Positions 28,011-36,904 of a stretch of 64,000 bases of DNA are shown here, piece after piece (position 1 is the stretch's first letter; each line of letters starts with the position of its first letter). The stretch is from NCBI GenBank assembly GCA_019749945.1, contig JAIEPF010000016.1:77596-141595 (forward strand), written 5' to 3'. This DNA is from Burkholderiales bacterium (lineage in GTDB: Bacteria; Pseudomonadota; Gammaproteobacteria; Burkholderiales; SG8-41). The notes under the pieces are model-generated. The model was given only the letters and a program-made list of their open reading frames with translations, had not been told where the DNA came from and did no database searches. The position numbers and the translations under genes are program-made.

Positions 28011-30389
28011 ATGAGCACCGTACTCCAGAGCAAACCGGCGGCCGCAGACAATCTCGCTGAGAAGCTTAATTTCCAGCAGAAGCTGCAGGCGGTTACCAAT
28101 AAAATCCATGCGACCAAGAACATCGACGAGATCATTCTCGAGATGTCGCAGGAACTCTGCACCCTGTTCAATGCCGACCGCCTGACCATCTACCTGCTCA
28201 GCGAGGACAAGGGCTCGATCATTTCCAAGGTCAAGACCGGGCTGACCTCGTTCAAGGACATCAAGCTGCCGATCAACGAGCAGTCGATTGCCGGCTTCGT
28301 CGCCGCCAACAAGCGCATCGTCAACATCCGCGATGTTTATGACGATGCGGAATTGAAGTCCTACAGCGCACAGCTGAATTTCCTCAAGGCGGTGGATGCC
28401 AAGACCGGTTACCGCACCAAGCAGATGCTGGTGGCGCCGGTGATCGAGGCCAAGACCAAGGACCTGATCGGCGTCGTCCAGATCATCAACAACAAGTCGG
28501 GCACGCCGTTTCCACCGATGATGGAAGAAGGGGTGCTGTCGCTGACCGAAACGCTGGCCATTGCCTTCCGCCAGCGCCAGGGCCCGATGATGCAGGTGCG
28601 CAGCAAGTATGACGGACTGGTCACCAACGCGGTGATTTCGGGCGAGGAGCTGGAGCTCGCCCAGCGTTCGGCAAGGCGCAAGAACCTCGATGTCGAAATC
28701 GTGCTGAAGGACGAATTCCAGGTCAAGTTGCCGGCAATTGGAGAGGCGCTCGGCACCTATTTCGGCGTGCCGTACGAGCCGTTCAAGCAGGACCGCATCA
28801 AGCCGCCCGACCTGATGAAAAACATGAACCGCGAGTTCTGCCAGACCAACCAGTGGGTGCCGCTGGACGACACCAAGGACGGCATTGTGGTGATGACCAC
28901 CGACCCGGAGCGGGTCAAGGCATCGCGCATGGTCAGCAACGTGTTTCCGAAGAGCAAGATCATCTTCCGGGTGACCACCAACAGCGAATTCATCAGCACG
29001 CTGGACCAGATGTTTGGCGCCGGCAGCGGTCTCGAGGATTCCGGCAACATCGAGGACATGCTCGGCACGATGGATGACGAGGCCGAGGGCGAAGGTACCG
29101 GCGGTGATGATGTCGCCTCCGCCGCGGCCGACAACGAACTGGTCAAACTCGTCAACAAGATCATCATCGACGCCTACCAGATGGGCGCGTCCGACATCCA
29201 CATCGAGCCTTATCCGGGCAAGGCGAAAACCGAAATCCGCTTCCGGCGCGACGGCTCGCTGCAGCCCTACATCCAGGTTCCGGCGAGTTACCGCAGTGCG
29301 CTCGCGGCACGCCTGAAGATCATGTGCGACCTGGACATTTCCGAGCGCCGCCGCCCGCAGGACGGCAAGATCAAGTTCAAGAAATTCGGTCCGCTGGACA
29401 TCGAACTGCGGGTGGCGACCATCCCGTCAGCCGGCGGCGTCGAAGACATCGTGATGCGTATTCTGGCCGCCGGCGAGCCGATTCCGCTCGACAAGCTGGG
29501 CCTGACCAAATACAACAATGAAACGCTGAAGGAAGTCGTGTCCAAGCCGTACGGCCTGTTTTTCGTCTGCGGCCCGACCGGTTCCGGCAAAACAACGACG
29601 CTGCACTCGGTGCTCGGCTACCTCAACACTTCCGACACCAAGATCTGGACCGCGGAAGACCCGGTGGAGATCACGCAAAAAGGTTTGCGCCAGGTGCAGA
29701 TGAATCCGAAGGCGGGGATGACCTTTGCGGTGGCGATGAAAGCCTTCCTCCGCGCCGACCCGGACATCATCATGGTCGGCGAGATGCGCGACAAGGAAAC
29801 CACAGGCACCGGCATCGAAGCCTCGCTGACGGGTCACCTGGTGTTCGCCACGCTGCATACCAACAGTGCTCCGGAATCGATCATCCGCCTGCTCGACATG
29901 GGGATGGATCCGTTCAACTTTGCCGATGCTTTGCTCGGCATTCTGGCGCAGCGTCTGGCCAAACGGCTGTGCGGCAAGTGCAAAAAACCGCACGAGGCGA
30001 CGCCCGAGGAAATCCAGGCGCTGATGGTCGAGTATGCGATGGAGTTACGGAACACCGCGACCTGGAAAAAGGATGCCAAGGCGGCGGAGGCCAAGCTGCT
30101 GGAGGACTGGATTGCCAATTACGGCAACGAAAACGGCAAACTGGTGATTCACGACCCGGTCGGCTGTGAGGTCTGCGGCGGCAGCGGTTACAAGGGGCGG
30201 GTCGGTCTGCACGAACTGCTGGTGGGCACCGACGCACTCAAGAAGAACATCCAGGAGCATGCGCGCGTGGCGGAAATGGTGGCCACCGCGCTGGAGGACG
30301 GCATGCGCACCCTGAAGCAGGACGGCATCGAAAAAGTGCTGATGGGCATCACCGACATGAAACAGGTGCGCGCTGTTTGTATCAAATAG
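28011..30389 (+). CDS. GAF-domain GspE/PilB-type secretion ATPase
   Basis: The 792-residue protein has an N-terminal GAF domain (about 10-185), a GspE/PilB N-terminal segment (about 200-320) and the hexameric ATPase core (about 380-790). The core shows Walker A GPTGSGKTTT (521-530), the Asp box EDPVE, Walker B DIIMVGEMRD and the His box FATLHTNSA. A zinc-type CGKC...CEVCGG tetracysteine also follows. Such ATPases power pilus or type II secretion assembly, but no other pil/gsp assembly genes lie here apart from pilA further on. The GAF domain suggests direct control by a small ligand. ATG 28011 has AGAGG at 28001. Confidence 0.9.
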   Translation: MSTVLQSKPAAADNLAEKLNFQQKLQAVTNKIHATKNIDEIILEMSQELCTLFNADRLTIYLLSEDKGSIISKVKTGLTSFKDIKLPINEQSIAGFVAANKRIVNIRDVYDDAELKSYSAQLNFLKAVDAKTGYRTKQMLVAPVIEAKTKDLIGVVQIINNKSGTPFPPMMEEGVLSLTETLAIAFRQRQGPMMQVRSKYDGLVTNAVISGEELELAQRSARRKNLDVEIVLKDEFQVKLPAIGEALGTYFGVPYEPFKQDRIKPPDLMKNMNREFCQTNQWVPLDDTKDGIVVMTTDPERVKASRMVSNVFPKSKIIFRVTTNSEFISTLDQMFGAGSGLEDSGNIEDMLGTMDDEAEGEGTGGDDVASAAADNELVKLVNKIIIDAYQMGASDIHIEPYPGKAKTEIRFRRDGSLQPYIQVPASYRSALAARLKIMCDLDISERRRPQDGKIKFKKFGPLDIELRVATIPSAGGVEDIVMRILAAGEPIPLDKLGLTKYNNETLKEVVSKPYGLFFVCGPTGSGKTTTLHSVLGYLNTSDTKIWTAEDPVEITQKGLRQVQMNPKAGMTFAVAMKAFLRADPDIIMVGEMRDKETTGTGIEASLTGHLVFATLHTNSAPESIIRLLDMGMDPFNFADALLGILAQRLAKRLCGKCKKPHEATPEEIQALMVEYAMELRNTATWKKDAKAAEAKLLEDWIANYGNENGKLVIHDPVGCEVCGGSGYKGRVGLHELLVGTDALKKNIQEHARVAEMVATALEDGMRTLKQDGIEKVLMGITDMKQVRAVCIK

Positions 30390-30414
30390 CATCCCTGCCG
30401 TCGTCCTGACAATC

Positions 30415-32034
30415 ATGAATCAACCGGAACTCCTGCCGGCGGCGACCGAACTTGACCACCGGCTCGGCGAGCTGCTGCGCATCGGCGTGGCACTCTCCCG
30501 CGAGCGCGACATCAACCGGCTGCTGGAGGCCATCCTGATCGCGGCGAAGGACATCACCAGCGCCGACGGCGGCACGCTTTACCGCATGACCGACGAACAT
30601 GCGCTGCGCTTCGAGATCATGCGCAATGACACGCTGGGCATCGCCATGGGCGGCACCAGCGGCGTCGACATCCCGTTTTATCCGGTCAACCTGTTCGACA
30701 AGGAGGGCAAGGCCATCAACAGCATGGTCGCCACCTATGCCGTGCACCATGACTGCTCGGTCAACGTGGCGGATGCCTACACCGAGGCCGGATTCGATTT
30801 TTCGGGCACCAAGAATTTCGACAAAAAGACCGGTTACCGCTCCACCTCGTTCCTGACCGTGCCGATGAAAAATCACGAGAATGAAATCATCGGCGTGCTG
30901 CAGCTGATCAACGCGAAGAACCGTAAAACCGGAGAGGTGGTGCCTTTTTCGCAGAACGACCAGCGGCTCGCGGAGTCGCTGGCGTCGCAGGCGGCGATCG
31001 CGCTGACCAACCGGCTGCTGATCAACCACCTGGAAAGCCTGTTCGAGTCGTTCATCCAGATGATCAATGCCGCGATCGACGACAAGTCGCCGTACACCGG
31101 CGGACATTGCGAGCGGGTGCCGACCCTGACGCTGATGCTGGCCGAGGCGGTCAACAACTGCCAGGTCGGGCCGCTCAGGGACTTCACGATGAGCGACCGC
31201 GACCGTTATGAACTGAAAATCGCCGGTCTGCTGCACGACTGCGGCAAGGTGACGACGCCCGTCCACGTCGTCGACAAGGCGACCAAGCTGCAGACGATTT
31301 ACGACCGCATCGAACTGATCGACACCCGGTTCGAGGTGATCAAGCGCGATGCCCAGCTGGCGCTGCTGACCGGCAGTGCGTCGGCTTCGGCGACCGAAGC
31401 CCTGTTGCGCGACATCGAGCAGGACCGCGAATTCCTGCGCCGGACCAATGTCGGCGGCGAGTCGATGCGTGATGAAGATATCGCCCGGGTCAAGGCGATC
31501 GCGGCCCGCTACCGCTGGCAGCGACCTGACGGCAGCATCGGGGATTTCCTGGCGGCCGACGAAATCGAGAACCTGAGCATACGCGCCGGGACGCTGACCG
31601 TCGCCGAGCGGCAGGTCATCAACCACCATATCGACGTCACCATACAGATGCTCGAATCCCTGCCCTGGCCGCGCCACCTGAAGCGGGTGCCCGAATATGC
31701 CGGCGGCCACCATGAGCGCATGGACGGCAAGGGTTATCCGCGCGGGCTGACGCGCGAACAGATGTCGGTGCAGGCGCGCTGCATGGGCATCGCCGATATT
31801 TTCGAGGCGCTGACGGCGAAAGACCGGCCCTACAAAAAGGGCAAGACCCTGACCGAGTCACTGACCATACTCGGCAAGTTCAAGCTCAACGGCCACGTCG
31901 ATCCGGATCTCTTCGACGTATTCATGTGGGAGAAGGTTTACGAGAAATACGCCAGGGAGTTTCTCGATCCCGAACAGATAGACAGCGTTGATGTCACGCG
32001 GATCCCGGGTTACCAGCCGCCGCCGGGACGGTAA
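30415..32034 (+). CDS. GAF and HD-GYP domain protein (predicted c-di-GMP phosphodiesterase)
   Basis: The 539-residue protein has a GAF domain (about 15-195) followed by an HD-GYP domain (about 205-500) with HD at 274-275 (LLHDCGK). HHERMDGKGYP contains the GYP triad (440-442). The HD-GYP core carries a longer than usual insert (about 290-385) before the second His cluster. It is predicted to hydrolyse cyclic di-GMP. It lies 25 bp after the ATPase gene, and the two GAF domains may respond to the same ligand. The cluster thus combines cAMP, c-di-GMP and Ser/Thr phosphorylation. Confidence 0.88.
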   Translation: MNQPELLPAATELDHRLGELLRIGVALSRERDINRLLEAILIAAKDITSADGGTLYRMTDEHALRFEIMRNDTLGIAMGGTSGVDIPFYPVNLFDKEGKAINSMVATYAVHHDCSVNVADAYTEAGFDFSGTKNFDKKTGYRSTSFLTVPMKNHENEIIGVLQLINAKNRKTGEVVPFSQNDQRLAESLASQAAIALTNRLLINHLESLFESFIQMINAAIDDKSPYTGGHCERVPTLTLMLAEAVNNCQVGPLRDFTMSDRDRYELKIAGLLHDCGKVTTPVHVVDKATKLQTIYDRIELIDTRFEVIKRDAQLALLTGSASASATEALLRDIEQDREFLRRTNVGGESMRDEDIARVKAIAARYRWQRPDGSIGDFLAADEIENLSIRAGTLTVAERQVINHHIDVTIQMLESLPWPRHLKRVPEYAGGHHERMDGKGYPRGLTREQMSVQARCMGIADIFEALTAKDRPYKKGKTLTESLTILGKFKLNGHVDPDLFDVFMWEKVYEKYAREFLDPEQIDSVDVTRIPGYQPPPGR

Positions 32035-32049
32035 GACGCGAGTGCGCGG

Positions 32050-32370
32050 TCAGTCTTTTTTCGAAACCGCCACCACCAGCTTTTCGGTCACGGCCTCGAT
32101 ATACCCGGCGTCGTAGCCGCGCTCCTTCATTTCCCAGCGGAAAGTGTTGGCGAGGCGGGCTTTTTTGTAAATGCCGAGTTTGTGTTCCTTGCGGAACGCA
32201 GTGGCTTTTTCGAATAATTCGTCCACCCTGCGCTCCAGGTTTTTGAGCGACAGGCCGGGATTTCCCGGCGTCATTTTTCCTTCGGGCGGGCGCAGCTGGC
32301 TGACCTCCAGCGCAAGGGCGCAGGCAAATTCATCCACTTGTTTTCCGGAAACGGAGCCAAACAGTCCCAT
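32050..32370 (-). CDS. Small uncharacterised protein
   Basis: The 106-residue soluble protein begins MGLFGSVSGKQVDEFA and is rich in charged helices (LKNLERRVDELFEKATAFRKEHK). I do not recognise a named family. The start at 32370 is chosen because the longer open frame upstream overlaps the next gene's leader and looks non-coding. It is convergent with the HD-GYP gene (15 bp between stops) and divergent from the TPR-glycosyltransferase gene, so it is transcribed alone. Confidence 0.6.
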   Translation of the reverse strand: MGLFGSVSGKQVDEFACALALEVSQLRPPEGKMTPGNPGLSLKNLERRVDELFEKATAFRKEHKLGIYKKARLANTFRWEMKERGYDAGYIEAVTEKLVVAVSKKD

Positions 32371-32505
32371 GCGCGTGCATCCTTGTCGGTCGGGCGGCCG
32401 GTGAGGCCGTGTACAATGCAAGGATACCAAGCGAATCAAGTCCGGTGTAGCCCCCGGCGGGCAATTCAAGGGCCGGGTGTGCAAATTCAGACCGGCTGCA
32501 CAAGC

Positions 32506-34266
32506 ATGCTGAAAAACCTGATGATGCATCTGCTGCGTGCGCCGGCGCGGGCCTTGCGCGCCCGGCGCGATCGCATGGTGTCGTCGGCGTTGATTCCGGC
32601 GATGGCGCAGTTCAATGAGAAAAAATACGGGGATGCGGCCCGGGCCTGCAAGGCGGTGATTGCACAATCACCGCGCAGCGCCCAGGCCCATCATCTTTGC
32701 GGACGCGCGTTGTCCGCGCTGGGCCGGCATGCCGAGGCCATGCAATACCTGCATGCTGCCGTTGCAGCGGATCCGGATCTGGCGGCGGCCCATGCCGATC
32801 TTGCCGATGTGTTGTTCCGGTCCGGCGAACTCGGTGAGGCTGAAGTCAGCAGCCGGCGTGCAGTGGTTTTGCGCCCTGACGAACTCGAATATCGCCTGCG
32901 CCTGGTGGAGATTCTGGAAAATTCGGGCCAGGAAGCGGAGGCGCTCGCCGAATTATCGATTGCGCAGGAGTTTGCGCCCGGGCGCTTTGATCTGCTGGTC
33001 AGGCTGTTCAGAACCCTCAGCCGGCTGGGGATGTACCCGCAAGCCTTGCGCATTGCCGAACGCGCGGTCATCGAAAACGGCGAAAACGATCAGACCCTGT
33101 ACCTGCTGGCGGCCGCGCGTTACGGCGTGGCGGATATGCAGGGCGCCGTCGAAGCCTGCCGGAAAATACCGGGCCACCGCGACGACCGGCCTGAGGTTTA
33201 TGTGACCCTGGGATCGGCGTTGTTCGCCCTGGGCCGGGTTGATGACGCCAGAGCAGCCTATCAGCGTGCGCTCGACATGGCGCCGGATTCCGCGGATGCG
33301 CTGTTTCACATCGGGCTGATCCAGCTGATGTCGGGCGAATACGGCGAAGGCTGGCGGGGATTCGAGCAGCGCTTCCGCCGCGAAAAAAACAGGACCATGC
33401 GGCCCTGTTCGCCTCCCTGGGACGGCATATCCCTGCAGGGCAGGAGTGCGCTGGTCATGCGCGAACAGGGGCTGGGTGACGAGATCATGTTTGCGTCCTG
33501 TTATCCGCAGTTGATCAGCCAGGCGCGGCGCTGTTTCATCGAATGCGATCCCCGGCTGGCGAAACTGTTTTCCCGATCGTTCCCGGACGCGCTGATTTAT
33601 GCGCTGGACGACATCAAAACCGGCGCGCAGACGGATCCGGGCGGCGAAGTGGATGTCCGCATCTATGCCGGCAGCCTGCCGCGGCACTTCCGCAAGTCAC
33701 TGGAAGATTTCCCCGTACATGACGGCTACCTCAAGCCTGATCCCTTGCGGACGGCGTATTGGCGCGAACGGCTGGAATCGCTGGGTCGCGGCCTGAAAGT
33801 GGGTGTTTCCTGGCGCGGTGGTACTGTATTTACCCACCAGGAGCGGCGGACGCTGTCGCTGGCGGCACTGTTGCCGGTGCTGTCCGTGCCGGGCGTGCGC
33901 TGGATCAATCTGCAGTACGGCAAGCGTGACCGGGAAATCGCCGGATTACGCCATGCGAGCGGCATAGAAATCGTTGACTGGCCGGAAGCCATCGACGGTG
34001 ATTACGATGAAACGGCGGCATTGGTCAGCGCACTCGATCTGGTGATCAGTGTCTGCACCTCGGTCGTCCATCTGACCGGGGCGCTGGGCCGGCCGGCCTG
34101 GGTCATGACGGCGCTGGTGCCGGAGTGGCGTTATGGCTTGCGCGGCCCGACCATGCCCTGGTATCCGCAGGTCCGGCTGTTCCGGCAGGACAGGCAAGGC
34201 GATTGGGATCCGGTGATTTCCGCGATAAGGCGGGAACTGGCACAGAGAGCCGCAGATCACCGTTAG
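32506..34266 (+). CDS. TPR protein with glycosyltransferase-9-like C-terminal domain (paralogue 1)
   Basis: This 586-residue protein starts MLKNLMMHLLRAPARALRAR, an amphipathic and basic helix. TPR repeats follow (about 30-320), then a C-terminal domain (about 330-580) resembling heptosyltransferase/GT9 folds: REQGLGDEIMFASCYPQL, GVSWRGGT and VISVCTSVVHLTGALGRPAW. It is a close paralogue of the next gene, which starts MLKNLLLHLLHAPLRLLRTR. ATG 32506 is the start shared with that paralogue. Location beside pilA and a PglL-like ligase suggests a role in glycan building or transfer on pilin or another surface protein. No substrate is assigned. Confidence 0.75.
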   Translation: MLKNLMMHLLRAPARALRARRDRMVSSALIPAMAQFNEKKYGDAARACKAVIAQSPRSAQAHHLCGRALSALGRHAEAMQYLHAAVAADPDLAAAHADLADVLFRSGELGEAEVSSRRAVVLRPDELEYRLRLVEILENSGQEAEALAELSIAQEFAPGRFDLLVRLFRTLSRLGMYPQALRIAERAVIENGENDQTLYLLAAARYGVADMQGAVEACRKIPGHRDDRPEVYVTLGSALFALGRVDDARAAYQRALDMAPDSADALFHIGLIQLMSGEYGEGWRGFEQRFRREKNRTMRPCSPPWDGISLQGRSALVMREQGLGDEIMFASCYPQLISQARRCFIECDPRLAKLFSRSFPDALIYALDDIKTGAQTDPGGEVDVRIYAGSLPRHFRKSLEDFPVHDGYLKPDPLRTAYWRERLESLGRGLKVGVSWRGGTVFTHQERRTLSLAALLPVLSVPGVRWINLQYGKRDREIAGLRHASGIEIVDWPEAIDGDYDETAALVSALDLVISVCTSVVHLTGALGRPAWVMTALVPEWRYGLRGPTMPWYPQVRLFRQDRQGDWDPVISAIRRELAQRAADHR

Positions 34267-34378
34267 CCGCATCCCCTGTACTACAGCATGGATTTCGCGC
34301 CTGTAGAATACGGGCGCCTGTATTGCCGTCGCCGCCACGTTCAGTTGGCCGGTATTAAAAACAAGGGATTCCAGACCC

Positions 34379-36142
34379 ATGCTGAAAAACCTGCTGCTCC
34401 ACCTGCTGCACGCGCCGCTGCGCCTGTTGCGCACCCGGCGCGAGTCCCGGGTGTGGCCGGACCTTGAGTCAGCAATCGCGGATTTTAATCGGCGGAACTA
34501 TGCGGAAGTTGTTGCCAAGTGCCGGGCTGCGCTGCTGCGGGAGCCGCGCAGCGCCCAGGCCAATCATTTGTGCGGCCGGGCGCTGATGGAACTGGAGCGT
34601 CATGCCGAGGCGGAAGCTTGCCTCAACGCCGCGGTGGCGGCGGATCCCGCGCTGGCGGAAGCGTACTCCGATCTTGCACTGGTGATGCTCAAGGCCGGCG
34701 ATTACCAGGCCGCGGAGAAACATTGCCGGCAGGCGGTGAAAGCGCAGCCGAAGGAGCCGCGTTACAGGCTGCATCTGGCGGAAATCCTCGAATCCACGGG
34801 ACGGGACAACGAGGCTTTGATGGAACTGCTGGTGGCGCAGGAATATGCCCCCGATCAGGTTGATGTGCTGCAGGAATTGCTGATCAAGCTCGACCAGCTG
34901 GGCCAGTACGCTGAAGCCCTGCGTGTGGCTGAACGAGCGCTCGTGGAACTGGGTGAAACTTTCGAGACCTGGTTTTTTCTGGCCTATGCGCGCTACTCAA
35001 CCGGTGATTCGCTCGGGGCCGTCGAGGCCAGCGCTCGGGCAATCAGTTTTCGTGCCAACGTACCCGGCATCTATGTAACCCGGGGATCCGCGCTGCTGGC
35101 CCTGGGAAAAATAGAAGAGGCTGCGGCGTCGTATCAGCGGGCGCTCAGGCTGCAGCCTGATTATCCCGATGCACTGTTTCATCTTGGCATGGTGAACCTG
35201 ATGCGCGGACGGTATCGGGACGGATGGGCCGGATTCGAGTACCGCTTCAAGATCCGGCGCGCCAACAGGCGCTCCTGTGAGCCGCGCTGGAACGGCACGT
35301 CGCTGCGCGAGCGCACCCTGCATGTGATGCGCGAGCAGGGTCTCGGTGACGACATCATGTATTCGTCCTGTTTCCCGCAACTGATCAAGGACGCAAAACA
35401 TTGTTATATCGAATGCGAACCGCGCCTTGAGAAGCTGTTCGCACGGTCTTTCCCGGAGGCGACTTTTATCCCGCTCGTCGATAATGCCACCAAGGAAGCG
35501 GTGCTGCAGCGCGACGATATTGACGTCAGGATTTTCAGCGCCAGTGTACCGGGATATCTCAGGAATTCGCTGCGCGATTTTCCCCGGCATCAGGGGTATC
35601 TCCGGGCTGATACGGAGCGGACGAGGTATTGGCGCGAAAAACTGGCGGCGCTGGGGGATGGCCTGAAAGTCGGCATTTCCTGGCGGGGCGGTACGGTTCA
35701 TACCAACCGCAAACGGCGCACCCTGTCGCTGGATACATTGCAGCCGTTGCTCGCATTGCCCGGTGTGCACTGGGTCAATCTGCAGTACGGCGAGCGTGCC
35801 GCGGAAATCGCCGGCTGCAGCAAGGCTGCCCACGATATAACCATCACCGATTGGCCCGAGGCCATCGACGGCGACTATGACGAAACCGCGGCCCTGGTCA
35901 GCGCTCTGGATCTGGTGATCAGTGTTTGTACCTCGGTGATTCACCTCGCCGGGGCGCTGGGACGACCGGTGTGGGTGATGGTGCCCCGTGCCGCCGAATG
36001 GCGTTATGGGCTGGAAGGCGAGACCATGCCCTGGTACCCGACGGCCCGTTTGTTGCGCCAGAGCGAAGCCGGGTCATGGGAGGCGGTCATCGCAAGGGCC
36101 AGAGAGGATTTGGCCCGGCGGTTGAATGCTGCGCTTGAGTGA
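34379..36142 (+). CDS. TPR protein with glycosyltransferase-9-like C-terminal domain (paralogue 2)
   Basis: The 587-residue protein has the same layout as its upstream neighbour: a basic amphipathic start, TPR repeats (about 30-320) and a GT9-like domain with REQGLGDDIMYSSCFPQL, GISWRGGT and CTSVIHLAGALGRPVW. Length and motif spacing are almost identical, indicating tandem duplication with a 112-bp gap. Its stop codon overlaps the first of three phased TGACA/TGTCA elements that may be enhancers for pilA. Confidence 0.75.
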   Translation: MLKNLLLHLLHAPLRLLRTRRESRVWPDLESAIADFNRRNYAEVVAKCRAALLREPRSAQANHLCGRALMELERHAEAEACLNAAVAADPALAEAYSDLALVMLKAGDYQAAEKHCRQAVKAQPKEPRYRLHLAEILESTGRDNEALMELLVAQEYAPDQVDVLQELLIKLDQLGQYAEALRVAERALVELGETFETWFFLAYARYSTGDSLGAVEASARAISFRANVPGIYVTRGSALLALGKIEEAAASYQRALRLQPDYPDALFHLGMVNLMRGRYRDGWAGFEYRFKIRRANRRSCEPRWNGTSLRERTLHVMREQGLGDDIMYSSCFPQLIKDAKHCYIECEPRLEKLFARSFPEATFIPLVDNATKEAVLQRDDIDVRIFSASVPGYLRNSLRDFPRHQGYLRADTERTRYWREKLAALGDGLKVGISWRGGTVHTNRKRRTLSLDTLQPLLALPGVHWVNLQYGERAAEIAGCSKAAHDITITDWPEAIDGDYDETAALVSALDLVISVCTSVIHLAGALGRPVWVMVPRAAEWRYGLEGETMPWYPTARLLRQSEAGSWEAVIARAREDLARRLNAALE

Positions 36143-36164
36143 CAGGTTTTGTCACATGCTGACA
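36140..36164. promoter_or_regulatory. Three TGACA/TGTCA elements phased by 10 bp upstream of pilA
   Basis: TGACA (36140), TGTCA (36150) and TGACA (36160) alternate in orientation exactly one helical turn apart, making two overlapping inverted repeats. PilR, the sigma-54 activator of pilin genes in Pseudomonas, binds TGTC-containing sites upstream of pilA. These lie about 180 bp before the -24 element, a normal enhancer distance. Confidence 0.45.
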
Positions 36165-36232
36165 GTTTGCGCATGCCTCTAAGGAATGGTTCGTAATATG
36201 GATTTGCAGGCTAGACTTCCAGCCACAAAAAA

Positions 36233-36248
36233 TGTGAGTGATGTCACA
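36233..36248. promoter_or_regulatory. CRP/Vfr-type binding site upstream of pilA
   Basis: TGTGAGTGATGTCACA is a perfect TGTGA-N6-TCACA, the consensus for cAMP-CRP and Vfr. It lies about 128 bp before the predicted sigma-54 start. The regulator itself is not in this window, but an adenylate cyclase and a candidate cAMP phosphodiesterase are, 9-11 kb upstream. Confidence 0.7.
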
Positions 36249-36274
36249 CCCGTATCAGTTTGAACTTAAACCCG

Positions 36275-36310
36275 ATGAAAAAAATAAATAAAAACAATAG
36301 TTTATGATCT
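36275..36310 (-). repeat. AT-rich intergenic element, copy e
   Basis: On the minus strand this reads CATAAACTATTGTTTTTATT followed by a T-rich tail, matching the AT-rich element of the window. It lies between the CRP-type site and the sigma-54 promoter of pilA. Confidence 0.45.
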
Positions 36311-36342
36311 TTTTGTGAGCCTGCTGCCAGGGTGCCTCCGGC

Positions 36343-36358
36343 TGGTACAGCTCTTGCT
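36343..36358 (+). promoter_or_regulatory. Sigma-54 promoter of pilA
   Basis: TGGTAC-AGCTC-TTGCT matches the TGGCAC-N5-TTGCA consensus with the required GG-N10-GC spacing (GG 36344-36345, GC 36356-36357). The predicted start is near 36368 with a leader of about 48 nt. Sigma-54 control is usual for type IVa pilin genes. Confidence 0.8.
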
Positions 36359-36415
36359 CAATAGCTGACGCGGGCAGCGACCTGCTTAACGTATTTCAAT
36401 TTTTGGGAGCTACAT

Positions 36416-36853
36416 ATGAGAAACCTGCAAAAAGGCTTTACGCTGATCGAACTGATGATCGTCGTGGCGATTATCGGTATCTTGGCGGCGATTGCGATTC
36501 CGCAGTATCAGGACTACATCACCCGTGCGAAGTGGCAGGACAACATCGCCCGCGTGCAATCCTGGAAAACGGCTGTCGCCGAGTGCCTGCAGAACAACGG
36601 TGGTGTGCCTTCCGAGTGCGACACCTCGGCCGAGGTAAGTTCAGCCACCGGCGCAGCTTTTCCGGGCGTAGGCGGCAACCTGTCCGCTATCGCATACGGC
36701 TTGGTCGGTGGCAATCTCACGATCAGCCTGGCGGGCACACCTTCAGTGAGTAACTGCTCGGTTGATGTTAGCGCCCAAGTATCGCCGACATCCGTGACCT
36801 GGGGTTATACCAACAGCGGTTGCACCAAGTCCAAAACCGGCGTGGGCACCTGA
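36416..36853 (+). CDS. pilA: Type IVa pilin precursor
   Basis: The 145-residue prepilin has a short basic leader MRNLQKG cut by PilD before Phe8, then [20 protein letters not shown] with the conserved Glu5 of the mature protein. A globular domain follows with a C-terminal cysteine pair (NCSVD ... SGC) forming the usual disulfide loop. GGGAGC (36404-36409) supports the ATG. It is flanked by TPR-glycosyltransferases and a PglL/Wzy-like ligase, so an O-glycosylated pilin is plausible. The Ser/Thr-rich C-terminal third (TKSKTGVGT end) offers acceptor residues (inference). Confidence 0.95.
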   Translation: MRNLQKGFTLIELMIVVAIIGILAAIAIPQYQDYITRAKWQDNIARVQSWKTAVAECLQNNGGVPSECDTSAEVSSATGAAFPGVGGNLSAIAYGLVGGNLTISLAGTPSVSNCSVDVSAQVSPTSVTWGYTNSGCTKSKTGVGT

Positions 36854-36877
36854 TCCAGATCCATCGCTTGTTTCACA

Positions 36878-36904
36878 GAAACCCCGGGAAACCGGGGTTT
36901 TTTT
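36878..36904 (+). terminator. Terminator after pilA
   Basis: AAACCCCGG and CCGGGGTTT form a tight hairpin with a short loop, followed by TTTT. It ends pilA transcription just before the convergent TPR gene. Confidence 0.93.

Noticed and set aside
36140..36157. Second CRP site formed by GTGACA and TGTCACA upstream of pilA
   Set aside because: The half-sites do not align with TGTGA-N6-TCACA spacing; better explained as phased TGACA/TGTCA elements.
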